Made by a program: the position numbers and the translations under genes. DNA of 10,693 nt, taken from Lysobacterales bacterium CG02_land_8_20_14_3_00_62_12 (GTDB lineage: Bacteria > Pseudomonadota > Gammaproteobacteria > Xanthomonadales > Ahniellaceae). This document shows, one piece after another, positions 1 to 6,490 of the stretch. The DNA lies in assembly GCA_002785585.1 (NCBI GenBank), contig PEUI01000199.1, positions 1 to 10,693 on the forward strand, written 5' to 3'. The notes beneath the pieces are model-generated. The model made no database searches. It saw only the letters and a program-made list of their open reading frames with translations, and had not been told where the DNA came from. Positions within the stretch are counted from its first letter, which is position 1. Each line of letters opens with the position of its first letter.

Positions 1-76
1 GCCGCAAAGCCTTGTGCTACAAGGGCTGCGCTACAATCGCCGGACGCCAGTCACCCACACGTTTCCACGAAGAGCC

Positions 77-213
77 ATCATTAAAGGCGGCGGATTGCGA
101 AGGATTTTGCTCCGTCTGCAAGGCGCGCAAAGGGGCGCATAGTTAGACTATGAAACCCTTTGCGCAACGAAGCAGACGGGGCAAAAGACCAGCAAGATGG
201 CACCTTTAATGAT
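77..213. repeat. 137-bp imperfect palindrome (MITE-like or repetitive extragenic element)
   Basis: The two arms (77-143 and 147-213) read as reverse complements around a 3-base centre. The outer ends ATCATTAAAGG (77-87) and CCTTTAATGAT (203-213) pair perfectly over 11 bp. An inner block CCGTCTGC (112-119) pairs with GCAGACGG (172-179), GCGCAAAGGG pairs with CCCTTTGCGC, and the centre is CATAGT-TAG-ACTATG (138-152). By eye roughly three quarters of arm positions pair. It lies about 60 bp beyond the asparaginase stop codon. There is no T-run after the structure, so it is not a standard intrinsic terminator. It encodes no convincing protein. The symmetry, sharp ends and intergenic position suggest a non-autonomous mobile or dispersed repeat. 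No target-site duplication is evident at its edges. Confidence 0.6.
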
Positions 214-217
214 TTAC

Positions 218-244
218 AACGCCTTAGGGTGGCACAAGCGTTGG
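218..244. repeat. small inverted repeat beside the long palindrome
   Basis: CAACGC (218-223) and GCGTTG (239-244) form a 6-bp stem with a 15-base loop. It lies between the long palindrome and the asparaginase stop codon. It could be a flanking part of the same repeated element or a weak 3' stem-loop of the asparaginase transcript. No T-run follows on either strand. Confidence 0.3.
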
Positions 245-271
245 AGGCACGGAGTGTCAGCGTTCCCTGCA

Positions 272-766
272 CTAGTCTGCTGCCAGTGCCTCGAAGCGAT
301 TGGCGGCGACGTTTTTGCGCACTTTGGCCGGGTCCCAGATCCGGCCATTCATCGCCACGTAGACGCCCTCGGGTAGCGTTTGCACAGCGGCGACCGCGCA
401 GCCGATGTTGAACACGGCGTCCGAGCCAACAAATCGCGCCGGGTTCAAAGCCCCGGTCAATACGATCACTTTGTCGGCGATCGTCGCCAGCACGCGCGCG
501 CTGGCGATCATGCTGTCGGTGCCGTGGGTGACCAGCACATGCCGCGTCGGCAGCGCAGCGATGCGCTGCCGGATCAACTCGCGATCGGCATCGTCGATAT
601 GCAGGCTGTCTTTGCGCAGCAACGGAATCACATCGAAACGAAACTGCACGTTGAACGCCTGCAAGATGTCGCCGATCTGCGGTGCGCCAATCTGGTAATC
701 GGACTTGTCGTCGAAATAGATTTTGTCGATGGTGCCACCGGTGGTGACAATGCTGAGGTGTTCCAT
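272..766 (-). CDS. short (single-domain) asparaginase family protein
   Basis: The predicted protein has 164 residues and matches only the N-terminal, catalytic-nucleophile domain of L-asparaginases (PF00710 type), which hydrolyse asparagine to aspartate and ammonia. Visible motifs are TTGGTID (8-14, with the nucleophile Thr of GGT), HGTDSM (81-86, the Thr-Asp pair), LTGA (103-106) and SDAVFN (115-120). Classical type I/II enzymes have about 330 residues and a C-terminal half that completes the active site. Here the frame ends cleanly at TGA after 'FEALAAD', so it belongs to the short stand-alone class rather than being an obvious truncation. The ATG at 764-766 is chosen because GGAAG sits 7 bases upstream and the protein then opens directly on the first beta strand. 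An in-frame ATG 13 codons upstream is unlikely. It follows the acyl-CoA dehydrogenase gene by 50 bp on the same strand and may be co-transcribed. Substrate is uncertain. Confidence 0.82.
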   Translation of the reverse strand: MEHLSIVTTGGTIDKIYFDDKSDYQIGAPQIGDILQAFNVQFRFDVIPLLRKDSLHIDDADRELIRQRIAALPTRHVLVTHGTDSMIASARVLATIADKVIVLTGALNPARFVGSDAVFNIGCAVAAVQTLPEGVYVAMNGRIWDPAKVRKNVAANRFEALAAD

Positions 767-816
767 GGTTGGACTTCCAGGCGTAAGCAATCGGGGCTGA
801 GGCAAATGCTTGCCGA

Positions 817-2493
817 TCAGGCGTAGATATCGCTGGCCAGTATGCGCGCTTCCGACGGGTGGATCTCAACCAGCCGGAGCACACCGAGTCGGGCGAAGCG
901 GCGCGCCGCGTGCAGCGGTCTGGGGTCGTGTTCGGCACGAAAGCTCCAGTCGGCATGACGCGCCAACAGGGCCAGCGCCAAGGTGCGGCCAAGACTCAAG
1001 GCGAGTCCGCGGGCGCCGGCATTGATCTCATCTTTTTGGCTGGAGCGCTTCTGGATCCACTCGGCGATCGCCGCCGTGGCTTCGCGGATGTTTTTGACCA
1101 CGCCTTCCAGCTCGGGCAGGGTGGTTTGCGCGGTCAGACTGCGGATCGCGGTCAGGTACTGTTGCAGGCCACCAATGCGTTTGAGCACTTTCAACACTTC
1201 GAGTGCGAGCACATTGGTGGTGCCCTCCCAGATCGCGCAGACCTGGGCATCGCGCATCAGCTCGGGCAGGCCGGTGTCCTCGATATAGCCGGCGCCGCCA
1301 AAACTCTCCAGCACTTCGCTGACGCCAGCGACGGCGATTTTGGCGGTGGTCAGCTTGACGATCGGGGTGAGCAACAGCAGCAATTGCCCGGCGACTTCGT
1401 CGCTCGGTGTGTGCTCGACGCGACCGAGCAGCTCGGCGACATAGAAGGTGAGGTGGAAACAGGCTTCCAACTCTGCCTGCAGATCGGCAAGGGTTTGCTG
1501 GTGCAGCGGTTGATCGATCAGCGGCATGCCAAACACCACGCGCCGGGTGGCGTAGTCGCGCGCCAGCGCCAGCCCACGACGCAGAAATCCGGTAGCGCAG
1601 ATCGCATTCCACAGCCGGGTGACGTTGAGTACCGGCGCAATCGCGCGCACGCCATGGCGGGTTTCGCCGACCAATTCGGCCGGCGTGCCATCGAGCTCGA
1701 TCTCGGCGGTGGGCAATTTATGCGTACCGAGTTTCTGCTTGAGCCGGTCGATGGTGATATTGCGCAGTCGGCCATCGGCTTTGCGCGGCTCGACATAGAA
1801 CAAGGCCAGGTTATCGGCGCCGGCGCCATTGCCTTCGGGCCGCGCCAGCACCAGGGCGACGTCGGCGATGATCGCCGACGCAAACCATTTGCGCCCATAA
1901 AGACGCCAGCGTCCGCGGGCGTCCTGCTTGGCAATGGTCTCGATGCCGCTGACATCGGAGCCACCACTGGTCTCGGTCATCCATTGGCCGCTGATCCAGA
2001 TATTGCCGGGATCACGACTGGTCAGTTTCGGTAACGCCCGTTCGATCAGGGTCTGGTTGCCGGAGGCGAGCAAGCAACGGGCGGCACCATCGGTCATCGC
2101 CAGCGGGCAGGAAAACAATTCGCTGGAGGGATGAAACAAGTAAGCCAGCGCAAACTGATGGATGCGGGCGTGCTGCTGGTGGATCGGATCGTAGCCAGCG
2201 GCAATCAAGTTATGGCGCGCGGCGATGATATGGGCGCGCTGCCAGAACGCTGACAGGCTGACCCGATCAACCCGATTGCCATAGGCATCAAACTGCGTCA
2301 GCGTCGGTTGAAATGCCAGGTCTTGCAATTGCGCCGGATAGAACTCGGTAGCGACGCGTTCGCCGAGGTCGGTGAGGCCGGGTTCGACCTCGCTCAACAT
2401 CGGTGCCGGAAGCACACGGCGCAACAACGAACGCAGTAAACGATCATCCAGATACTGGTTCGCCAGCACCGGTGGGGATTGCGTAAAACTCAT
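817..2493 (-). CDS. acyl-CoA dehydrogenase, AidB/ACAD-like
   Basis: This 558-residue flavoprotein would oxidise an acyl-CoA to the 2,3-enoyl-CoA using FAD and pass electrons to ETF, in the cytoplasm. Visible family features are the FAD/substrate signature MTETSGGSDVS (172-182), KWFASA (202-207), KLGTHKLPTAEIEL (254-267), an Arg-rich FAD-contact stretch RRVVFGMPL (317-325) and the C-terminal signature FGGAGYIEDTGLPELMRDA (398-416) followed by IWEGTTNV (421-428). Glu423 in the latter aligns with the catalytic base of medium-chain enzymes. Length and an N-terminal segment with YDPIHQQH resemble AidB and its long relatives (about 540-600 residues) more than the 380-residue beta-oxidation enzymes. 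GGAG lies 6 bases before the ATG. The natural substrate cannot be told, and AidB-type proteins can also bind DNA. The short asparaginase gene follows 50 bp downstream. Confidence 0.9.
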   Translation of the reverse strand: MSFTQSPPVLANQYLDDRLLRSLLRRVLPAPMLSEVEPGLTDLGERVATEFYPAQLQDLAFQPTLTQFDAYGNRVDRVSLSAFWQRAHIIAARHNLIAAGYDPIHQQHARIHQFALAYLFHPSSELFSCPLAMTDGAARCLLASGNQTLIERALPKLTSRDPGNIWISGQWMTETSGGSDVSGIETIAKQDARGRWRLYGRKWFASAIIADVALVLARPEGNGAGADNLALFYVEPRKADGRLRNITIDRLKQKLGTHKLPTAEIELDGTPAELVGETRHGVRAIAPVLNVTRLWNAICATGFLRRGLALARDYATRRVVFGMPLIDQPLHQQTLADLQAELEACFHLTFYVAELLGRVEHTPSDEVAGQLLLLLTPIVKLTTAKIAVAGVSEVLESFGGAGYIEDTGLPELMRDAQVCAIWEGTTNVLALEVLKVLKRIGGLQQYLTAIRSLTAQTTLPELEGVVKNIREATAAIAEWIQKRSSQKDEINAGARGLALSLGRTLALALLARHADWSFRAEHDPRPLHAARRFARLGVLRLVEIHPSEARILASDIYA

Positions 2494-2770
2494 TCCGATC
2501 TCCAGTTTTCTGTGCCCAGAACGGCGGTCGCGGCAACCACCCCGCGGGCATGCCGTCGCGGAAGTGCTTTCGTACCAAGGGCCATGCCTACACTAGCCGC
2601 GCGGCCCACGAGCGTAAAGAGCCAAGACGCCGGCGTGGTGGTTGCGGCGTATTCCTCCTGGCTGGGGTTTGGTTTGCCCAGCGCCAAGGTGTGGCTGCGG
2701 GTGGTGGGGTTCGCTTTGTTGGGGTTCGCCCGCGCCGCCGCCGTTAAAAACCGCTTTGCTCGACGCCAGG
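2494..2770. other. 277-bp intergenic region without a gene
   Basis: This gap separates the DUF2069 stop codon from the acyl-CoA dehydrogenase start, both on the minus strand. It holds no reading frame that looks coding. It contains a candidate promoter (2590-2618) and an inverted repeat whose halves are GCAACCACC (about 2533-2541) and GGTGGTTGC (2637-2645). The length is large for this compact window, so a dispersed repeat is possible but not shown. Confidence 0.5.
2590..2618 (-). promoter_or_regulatory. candidate sigma70 promoter for the acyl-CoA dehydrogenase gene
   Basis: Read on the minus strand, TTTACG (-35-like, 4 of 6 consensus bases) is followed after exactly 17 bases by TAGTGT (-10-like, 3 of 6). 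The -10 is preceded by GC, as in other candidate promoters of this window. It would give a leader of about 90 bases before the ATG at 2493. The call is weak and rests on spacing and position. Confidence 0.3.
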
Positions 2771-3121
2771 TTATTTTTTATGGGTGCGGCCTTGTTGCCA
2801 GGACGGCCAGCCGGCCAAGGCGATGATCCACAGACTGAGGGCGATTTCGGTCAGTGCCAGCAGACGCACCGCCGGATTGGCCCAGGCTTCCATCACGCCG
2901 TGGCAAAAATACAGCAGAGCCACCAGTGCGCCCAGCAACAGGCCGGTTCGTGGGTCGCGAGTTGCCCCAAGCAGCGGCAGCGCAAACGGTAGCAGCGCCA
3001 GCGCGATGGCGGCGCTGGCGGTAAGGTTCGAAGCTGGTGCCAGAAGTCCGTACCAAACACCTTGCAGCAGCGCCAACAAGATCAGGCCGAGGCTGGCCGC
3101 CCAATAGCAGGGGTTCATCAT
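2771..3121 (-). CDS. DUF2069 family integral membrane protein
   Basis: A small inner-membrane protein of 116 residues with four predicted transmembrane segments at about 7-27, 36-53, 59-77 and 86-104, and a short basic C-terminal tail (GRTHKK). The pattern and length (about 110-130 residues) match DUF2069. Its function is unknown. Two adjacent ATG codons are possible starts. The first (3119-3121) overlaps the wrbA stop codon as ATGA, a 4-bp overlap typical of translational coupling, so it is preferred. The wrbA-DUF2069 order recurs in gammaproteobacteria, which supports both the family call and co-transcription. No specific role can be inferred beyond a possible link to quinone or membrane redox chemistry. 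Confidence 0.82.
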   Translation of the reverse strand: MMNPCYWAASLGLILLALLQGVWYGLLAPASNLTASAAIALALLPFALPLLGATRDPRTGLLLGALVALLYFCHGVMEAWANPAVRLLALTEIALSLWIIALAGWPSWQQGRTHKK

Positions 3122-3738
3122 GCTGTGCGCAACTTCAGTGCGATCGTCGCCACGCGCTTGCCGAGGGCGTGAGCTAGCGCGCGTTCGTCTGCGGTGATCG
3201 GCAGTTCGCCGCGGCTACCCGCAAAATGGCTGGCACCATAGGGCGTGCCGCCGCTCTGTGTGGCCGACAAGGCGGCCTCGGTATAGGGCAATCCGACCAG
3301 CACCATGCCGTGGTGCAACAACGGTAGCAGCATGCTCAATAAAGTGGATTCCTGGCCTCCATGCAGACTGCCAGTGGCGGTAAAACAGGCCGCCGGTTTG
3401 CCGACCAGAGCGCCCGCCAGCCACAGTGGCGAGGTGCCATCAATAAACTGTTTGAGGGGGGCTGCCATATTGCCAAAGCGCGTCGGGCTGCCGAGGATCA
3501 AGCCATCGCAGTTCTGCAAGTCGTCGATTTCGACATAGGCCGCGCCGCTTTCCGGCACCGGTTTCGCCACCGCCGAATCGGCCACCGAACGCAACGCTGG
3601 CACCGTGCGCAATTGCGCACTGGCGCCAGCAACCTCATCGACGCCGTGGGCGATCAGGCGGGCCAGTTCGGCGGTGCTGCCGTGCTGGCTGTAGTACAAG
3701 ATCAGAATGTGCAGCAAGGGATCGGTGGCAGTGGGCAT
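3118..3738 (-). CDS. wrbA: NAD(P)H:quinone oxidoreductase, WrbA family
   Basis: This 206-residue flavodoxin-like protein would carry out two-electron reduction of quinones with NAD(P)H using FMN, in the cytoplasm, protecting against semiquinone formation. The FMN phosphate loop is SQHGST (17-22). The other FMN and dimer motifs are GSPTRFGN (83-90) with MAAPLKQFIDGT after it, GKPAACFTATGSLHGGQE (113-130), LHHGMVLVGLPY (141-152) and GGTPYGASHFAG (163-174). These are all WrbA hallmarks and length fits the family (about 200). The ATG at 3736-3738 has only a weak GAG upstream. The gene is first of a two-gene unit with DUF2069 and is divergent from the tlpA-like gene. Confidence 0.92.
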   Translation of the reverse strand: MPTATDPLLHILILYYSQHGSTAELARLIAHGVDEVAGASAQLRTVPALRSVADSAVAKPVPESGAAYVEIDDLQNCDGLILGSPTRFGNMAAPLKQFIDGTSPLWLAGALVGKPAACFTATGSLHGGQESTLLSMLLPLLHHGMVLVGLPYTEAALSATQSGGTPYGASHFAGSRGELPITADERALAHALGKRVATIALKLRTA

Positions 3739-3764
3739 GGGCGTCTCGACAAGAAAGTCGCACG

Positions 3765-3793
3765 ATTATGCCGGTTAGTCCGGTCCGATAACA
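3765..3793 (-). promoter_or_regulatory. candidate wrbA promoter
   Basis: On the minus strand a good -10 box CATAAT (3765-3770, 5 of 6 consensus bases) lies 27 bases before the wrbA ATG. A poor -35 (TGTTAT) lies 17 bases further upstream. The -10 is credible and the -35 is not, which would fit activator dependence. Confidence 0.35.
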
Positions 3794-3876
3794 GGATCGG
3801 CGCCTACCGGCGCTGTGTCTTTGCCAGCCCGTAGCGTGTCGGCCAGCCAGCCTCTTGGTAGCGCCGGTTCGCTGGG

Positions 3877-3905
3877 TTGCCCCCACCGCAGGCCGCTACC
3901 ATAAG
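3877..3905 (+). promoter_or_regulatory. candidate promoter of the tlpA-like / acylphosphatase unit
   Basis: TTGCCC (3877-3882) and CATAAG (3900-3905) are separated by 17 bases, placing a start site about 20 bases before the ATG at 3933. An overlapping alternative -10, TACCAT (3897-3902), is preceded by GC and recurs upstream of two other genes here. Confidence 0.4.
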
Positions 3906-3932
3906 ACCAGCCAGAACCTCTGAGGAAGCACC

Positions 3933-4421
3933 ATGAATCTGCGGGTCGTGTTTTATTTCGGTTGGCTGCTCGGCCTCGGCCTGGCCGCGTCGGTGCAAGC
4001 CGACAGCCAACTGCCCAAACTGGATCTCGCCACCGTTGACGGTGGCAAGTTCGTGCTCGCCGAGCAACGCGGCAAGTGGGTGGTGGTCAATTATTGGGCG
4101 ACCTGGTGTCCGCCTTGCCTCAAAGAAATGCCCGAGCTGGGTGCGTTGGATCGTGATCGCGAGGATTTGGTCGTCGTCGGTCTCGCGTTCGAGGAAATTG
4201 CACTCGCCGACATGCAGGCGTTCCTGAAGGAGCGTGCGGTGTCTTATCCGATCGCCATTGTCGATGTCTACCATCCGCCGGCCGATTTTTCGGTGCCGCG
4301 CGGCCTGCCGCAAACCTACCTGATTGCACCGGATGGCCAGATCGCCGAAAAGATTCTGGGGCCGGTCACCCGCGCCGAGCTGGAACATCTGATCCAGCGC
4401 AAATCCAAACCGAAAGGCTGA
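3933..4421 (+). CDS. TlpA/ResA-like periplasmic thiol-disulfide oxidoreductase
   Basis: The 162-residue protein starts with a signal peptide (hydrophobic core about 5-19, likely cleavage after VQA at 21-23), so it acts in the periplasm or is membrane-tethered there. The thioredoxin fold follows with the active site WATWCPPC (55-62; Cys59 and Cys62) and the cis-proline of GLPQTYLI (124-131, Pro126). These show thiol-disulfide exchange activity, most likely reductive as in TlpA/ResA, for cytochrome c maturation or general thiol reduction. The partner is not evident from the neighbours. GAGGA 6 bases before the ATG supports the start. The acylphosphatase gene begins 10 bases after its stop, suggesting co-transcription, though there is no known functional link. 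Confidence 0.88.
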   Translation: MNLRVVFYFGWLLGLGLAASVQADSQLPKLDLATVDGGKFVLAEQRGKWVVVNYWATWCPPCLKEMPELGALDRDREDLVVVGLAFEEIALADMQAFLKERAVSYPIAIVDVYHPPADFSVPRGLPQTYLIAPDGQIAEKILGPVTRAELEHLIQRKSKPKG

Positions 4422-4431
4422 TGCTGCGATC

Positions 4432-4719
4432 ATGCCAATCGCCCGATTTCATATTGAAGGTCGTGTGCAAGGGGTGGGCTTTCGTGCTGCCACGCGCGCG
4501 GCGGCGATGCGGATCGGGTTGGTGGGCTATGCGATGAACCGCGCCGATGGCAGCGTCGAAGTATTGGCCTGTGGCAGTGAAGCGGCACTCGCCGAACTGC
4601 ACGATTGGCTGACTATCGGCCCCGCGCTGGCGCAGGTGGATCGGGTTTGCGTCAGCGAAGCGCCTGATGCTGTGGTCAGCAACGCCAATTTTGAGATTCA
4701 TCGGGGGCGGGATAGCTAG
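4432..4719 (+). CDS. acyP: acylphosphatase
   Basis: A 95-residue acylphosphatase, which hydrolyses the carboxyl-phosphate bond of acyl phosphates such as acetyl phosphate and carbamoyl phosphate. Both family signatures are present: GRVQGVGFR (10-18) containing the phosphate-binding Arg18, and GYAMNRADGSVEV (32-44) containing the catalytic Asn36. Length is typical (about 90-100). The second signature has GYAMN where GWVRN is commoner, a conservative variation that keeps the catalytic Asn. No strong ribosome binding site is seen, so translation may be coupled to the gene 10 bases upstream. Confidence 0.93.
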   Translation: MPIARFHIEGRVQGVGFRAATRAAAMRIGLVGYAMNRADGSVEVLACGSEAALAELHDWLTIGPALAQVDRVCVSEAPDAVVSNANFEIHRGRDS

Positions 4720-4792
4720 GCGAAGGCGACGGATCGGCCTAGTGTTGACGATTTCCGCCAGCCATTGCCCGACGCGGACCTGCTCGCGGTTT

Positions 4793-4801
4793 TGCTACCA
4801 T
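4793..4801 (+). promoter_or_regulatory. candidate extended -10 element upstream of the DUF433 gene
   Basis: TGCTACCAT fits a TGn-TAnnAT extended -10 element and lies 46 bases before the DUF433 ATG. No good -35 is seen at the matching distance. The same GCTACCAT octamer occurs upstream of the tlpA-like gene and the GGDEF gene. Confidence 0.28.
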
Positions 4802-4847
4802 CACGGCACACCGCCGATGTAACGGCGCTATTTCATCGGGAGCCGAC

Positions 4848-5078
4848 ATGGAAACACTCGATCGCGTTACGCAGCAGCCCGAGGTGATGGGCGGCAAAGC
4901 CTGCATTCGCGGGATGCGGGTGACGGTCGGCATGATCGTCGGGCAGGTCGGCGCTGGCCGCAGCGTTGAGGAGATTCTGGCTGACTACCCGTATCTCGAA
5001 CGCGAGGACATTATGGCGGCGCTGCGTTATGCGGCTTGGCGTGCCGAGGAGCGCGAAGTCCGGCTTGGCGCCGCATGA
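4848..5078 (+). CDS. DUF433 family antitoxin-like protein
   Basis: This 76-residue protein matches DUF433: the motif GGKACIRGMRVTVGMIV (16-32), then GRSVEEILADYPYLEREDI (37-55) and a helical tail with ALRYAAWR. The fold is a small winged-helix or HTH domain, and many members act as antitoxins paired with a downstream DUF5615 (PIN-like) toxin. The protein looks full-length. GGGAG lies 5 bases before the ATG. Its TGA stop overlaps the ATG of the next frame as ATGA, the classic arrangement of the pair. That toxin partner is truncated, so this gene may now be an orphan antitoxin. Confidence 0.88.
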   Translation: METLDRVTQQPEVMGGKACIRGMRVTVGMIVGQVGAGRSVEEILADYPYLEREDIMAALRYAAWRAEEREVRLGAA

Positions 5079-5179
5079 AATTGCTGGTGGATATGAATCT
5101 TTCGCCGCGCTGGGTGGCAGTGCTCGAAGGTGCCGGTTTTGTGGCAGCACACTGGTCGACCTTGGGGGCTGGTTTTTGA
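5075..5179 (+). pseudogene. truncated DUF5615 (PIN-like) toxin remnant
   Basis: The frame starts at the ATG overlapping the DUF433 stop. It encodes only 34 residues, beginning MKLLVDMNLSPRW and ending WSTLGAGF before TGA. The opening beta strand with the first acidic residue (Asp6) and the following helix are typical of DUF5615 toxins, which are usually around 110-120 residues. Everything after the 'GA' turn is missing, including the THDxDF-like acidic block that completes the PIN-type nuclease site. I found no continuation in other frames up to 5360, so a simple one-base frameshift does not explain it. A deletion, or replacement by unrelated sequence, does. It is presumably non-toxic. Confidence 0.72.
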
Positions 5180-5360
5180 GGGTGCTTGGCGTCGCTGCTC
5201 AAGGGTTGCTTGATTCGACGATGCGCCCAGAGTGGTGGCGCGAAATCGCGGTTTTGCGCGGGATCCAACGGCTGGGTTTTGTCGGCCGATGAAGGGCAAA
5301 GTCGGTGGCGACCCGATCCTGCGCTACCATGCGCGAATCGGCCTGTAATCGGATGCATTC
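5180..5360 (+). other. intergenic stretch replacing the missing toxin 3' part
   Basis: No convincing gene is seen. The stretch starts where homology to the toxin stops and ends at the GGDEF gene start. It contains GCTACCAT (5323-5330), a candidate -10 element 30 bases before the ATG at 5361, without a recognisable -35. The origin of the sequence between 5168 and about 5320 is not recognised. It may be decayed DNA or a dispersed repeat. Confidence 0.4.
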
Positions 5361-6404
5361 ATGCGTGCCACCATGACCAGAACATCGCAAGTTTTGCAGG
5401 TTAAAGACGCGGCCAATCGCGCCACCTTGGTGCTGGCGCGACAGTTATCCGAGGCGGAATTGAATCTGCTGCTGGCGGCTGGCGTGCCCCGGCTGTTGGC
5501 TGCGGGTGAGGTCATTTTTCATCGGGGTGAGCATGGCCGCAGCATGTTTGTGGTCGAATCCGGCGAAGTGCGATTGGAGTTCGGTGACGGTCTGCCCGAC
5601 AAGGCGATTGGTCCACGCGAGTTTTTCGGCGAATTGGCGCTGTTTATCGGCAACCACACCCGCGTCGCCAATGCGGTGGCGAGCGAGATGACGATGGTGC
5701 GGGTGATCGAGAATGGCGCTTTTGAATCGTTGCTGGACCGCGCCCCGGGTCTGATGGCCGGGTTCATGCGGCGTTCGTTCGCTTATCTGGTGGCCAGCGA
5801 ACAGGCGTTGATCGCCAATCTGCGCCGCCGCAACGAAGATTTGTTGGTCACCCTGGATTCGCTGCGCAGCACCCAGAAGCAGTTGGATACGACCGAACGT
5901 CTGGTGCAGACCGACGAACTCACCGCGTTGTTCAACCGTCGCGGTTTGTATGGCTATCTGGAGAAGGTCGCGGTGGCCACGGGCCAGGCGGTCGAGTTTG
6001 CCTTGTGTCTGATTGATCTGGATCGGTTCAAACAAATCAATGATCGTTATGGCCACTTGATGGGCGACCGGGTGCTGCGTGCGGTTGCCCGTGAAGTGCA
6101 AAACGCCAGCTTGCCAGCCGACCTGCCGTGCCGACTCGGCGGCGACGAGTTTGCCCTGCTGTTGCAGATCAGCAGTGCCGAAGAACTGGCCGCGCGCGCC
6201 GCCTTGATTACGCGCAATGTCAGCGCTTTGCGGTTTCCGGTAGCAGTCGGATTTCTGCAAGTGACGGTCAGCGTTGGCGCTTGCCTGTGTCGTCCAGACG
6301 GCGAATGGTCGAGCTGGTATGCCGATGCCGATACCGCGTTGTATGACGCCAAGGGTCGCGGTGGCAATGGTTTCCGGCTCTACCTGTCGCCATTGTCGAG
6401 CTGA
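5361..6404 (+). CDS. diguanylate cyclase with N-terminal cyclic-nucleotide-binding domain
   Basis: A 347-residue cytoplasmic signalling protein with no membrane segment. Residues about 33-125 form a cNMP-binding (Crp/Fnr-type) beta barrel with a phosphate-binding cassette-like stretch FGELALFIGNHTRVANAV (89-106) that keeps the Glu and Arg expected for cyclic-nucleotide contact. A helical linker (about 130-180) leads to the GGDEF domain, with DELTALFNRRG (185-195), LIDLDRFKQIND (217-228), the intact GGDEF active site (260-264) and DADTALYDAKGRGGN (322-336). It should make c-di-GMP from two GTP, gated by a ligand on the barrel. The inhibitory RxxD site appears lost: the matching position reads LPAD (251-254). 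Start choice is uncertain. ATG 5361 has a weak GGA upstream, and a second ATG lies four codons on. It sits just upstream of a class III cyclase-like gene. Confidence 0.92.
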   Translation: MRATMTRTSQVLQVKDAANRATLVLARQLSEAELNLLLAAGVPRLLAAGEVIFHRGEHGRSMFVVESGEVRLEFGDGLPDKAIGPREFFGELALFIGNHTRVANAVASEMTMVRVIENGAFESLLDRAPGLMAGFMRRSFAYLVASEQALIANLRRRNEDLLVTLDSLRSTQKQLDTTERLVQTDELTALFNRRGLYGYLEKVAVATGQAVEFALCLIDLDRFKQINDRYGHLMGDRVLRAVAREVQNASLPADLPCRLGGDEFALLLQISSAEELAARAALITRNVSALRFPVAVGFLQVTVSVGACLCRPDGEWSSWYADADTALYDAKGRGGNGFRLYLSPLSS

Positions 6405-6478
6405 CCCCGGCGCCGTGTCCGTCCGAAAATCGCCCGCTTGCCCCGGCTAGTGAACGCCGTGGCGCGGGGCTCTGACCG

Positions 6479-6484
6479 TATACT
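6479..6484 (+). promoter_or_regulatory. -10 box TATACT implying a leaderless cyclase transcript
   Basis: TATACT matches 5 of 6 bases of the sigma70 -10 consensus. It ends 6 bases before the ATG at 6491, so transcription would start at or next to the start codon. No Shine-Dalgarno sequence is present between the box and the ATG. No good -35 is seen 16-18 bases upstream. Confidence 0.4.
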
Positions 6485-6490
6485 GCGCCG

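Noticed and set aside
10..24. Short perfect palindrome CCTTGT-GCT-ACAAGG near the left edge
   Set aside because: A 6-bp stem at the window edge with no T-run and no visible gene to relate it to; could be part of a REP but too little is seen.
77..213. Intrinsic terminator of the asparaginase gene
   Set aside because: Much longer than a terminator stem, and no T-run follows on the minus strand.
77..244. Integron attC site
   Set aside because: The palindrome ends are ATCATTAAAGG/CCTTTAATGAT, with no RYYYAAC and GTTRRRY core pair at the boundaries and no integron cassette array nearby.
81..992. A 303-codon minus-strand open frame crossing the palindrome and asparaginase gene
   Set aside because: Different frame from the motif-bearing asparaginase, Arg-rich, and runs through a palindrome and into the neighbouring gene.
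859..2034. A 391-codon plus-strand open frame
   Set aside because: It lies antisense to the acyl-CoA dehydrogenase gene, which carries clear family signatures. The antisense protein is a low-complexity Gln/Gly/Asp-rich artefact of high GC.
5186..5404. Small plus-strand open frame after the toxin remnant
   Set aside because: It has no ribosome binding site or recognisable domain and runs into the start of the GGDEF gene in another frame.
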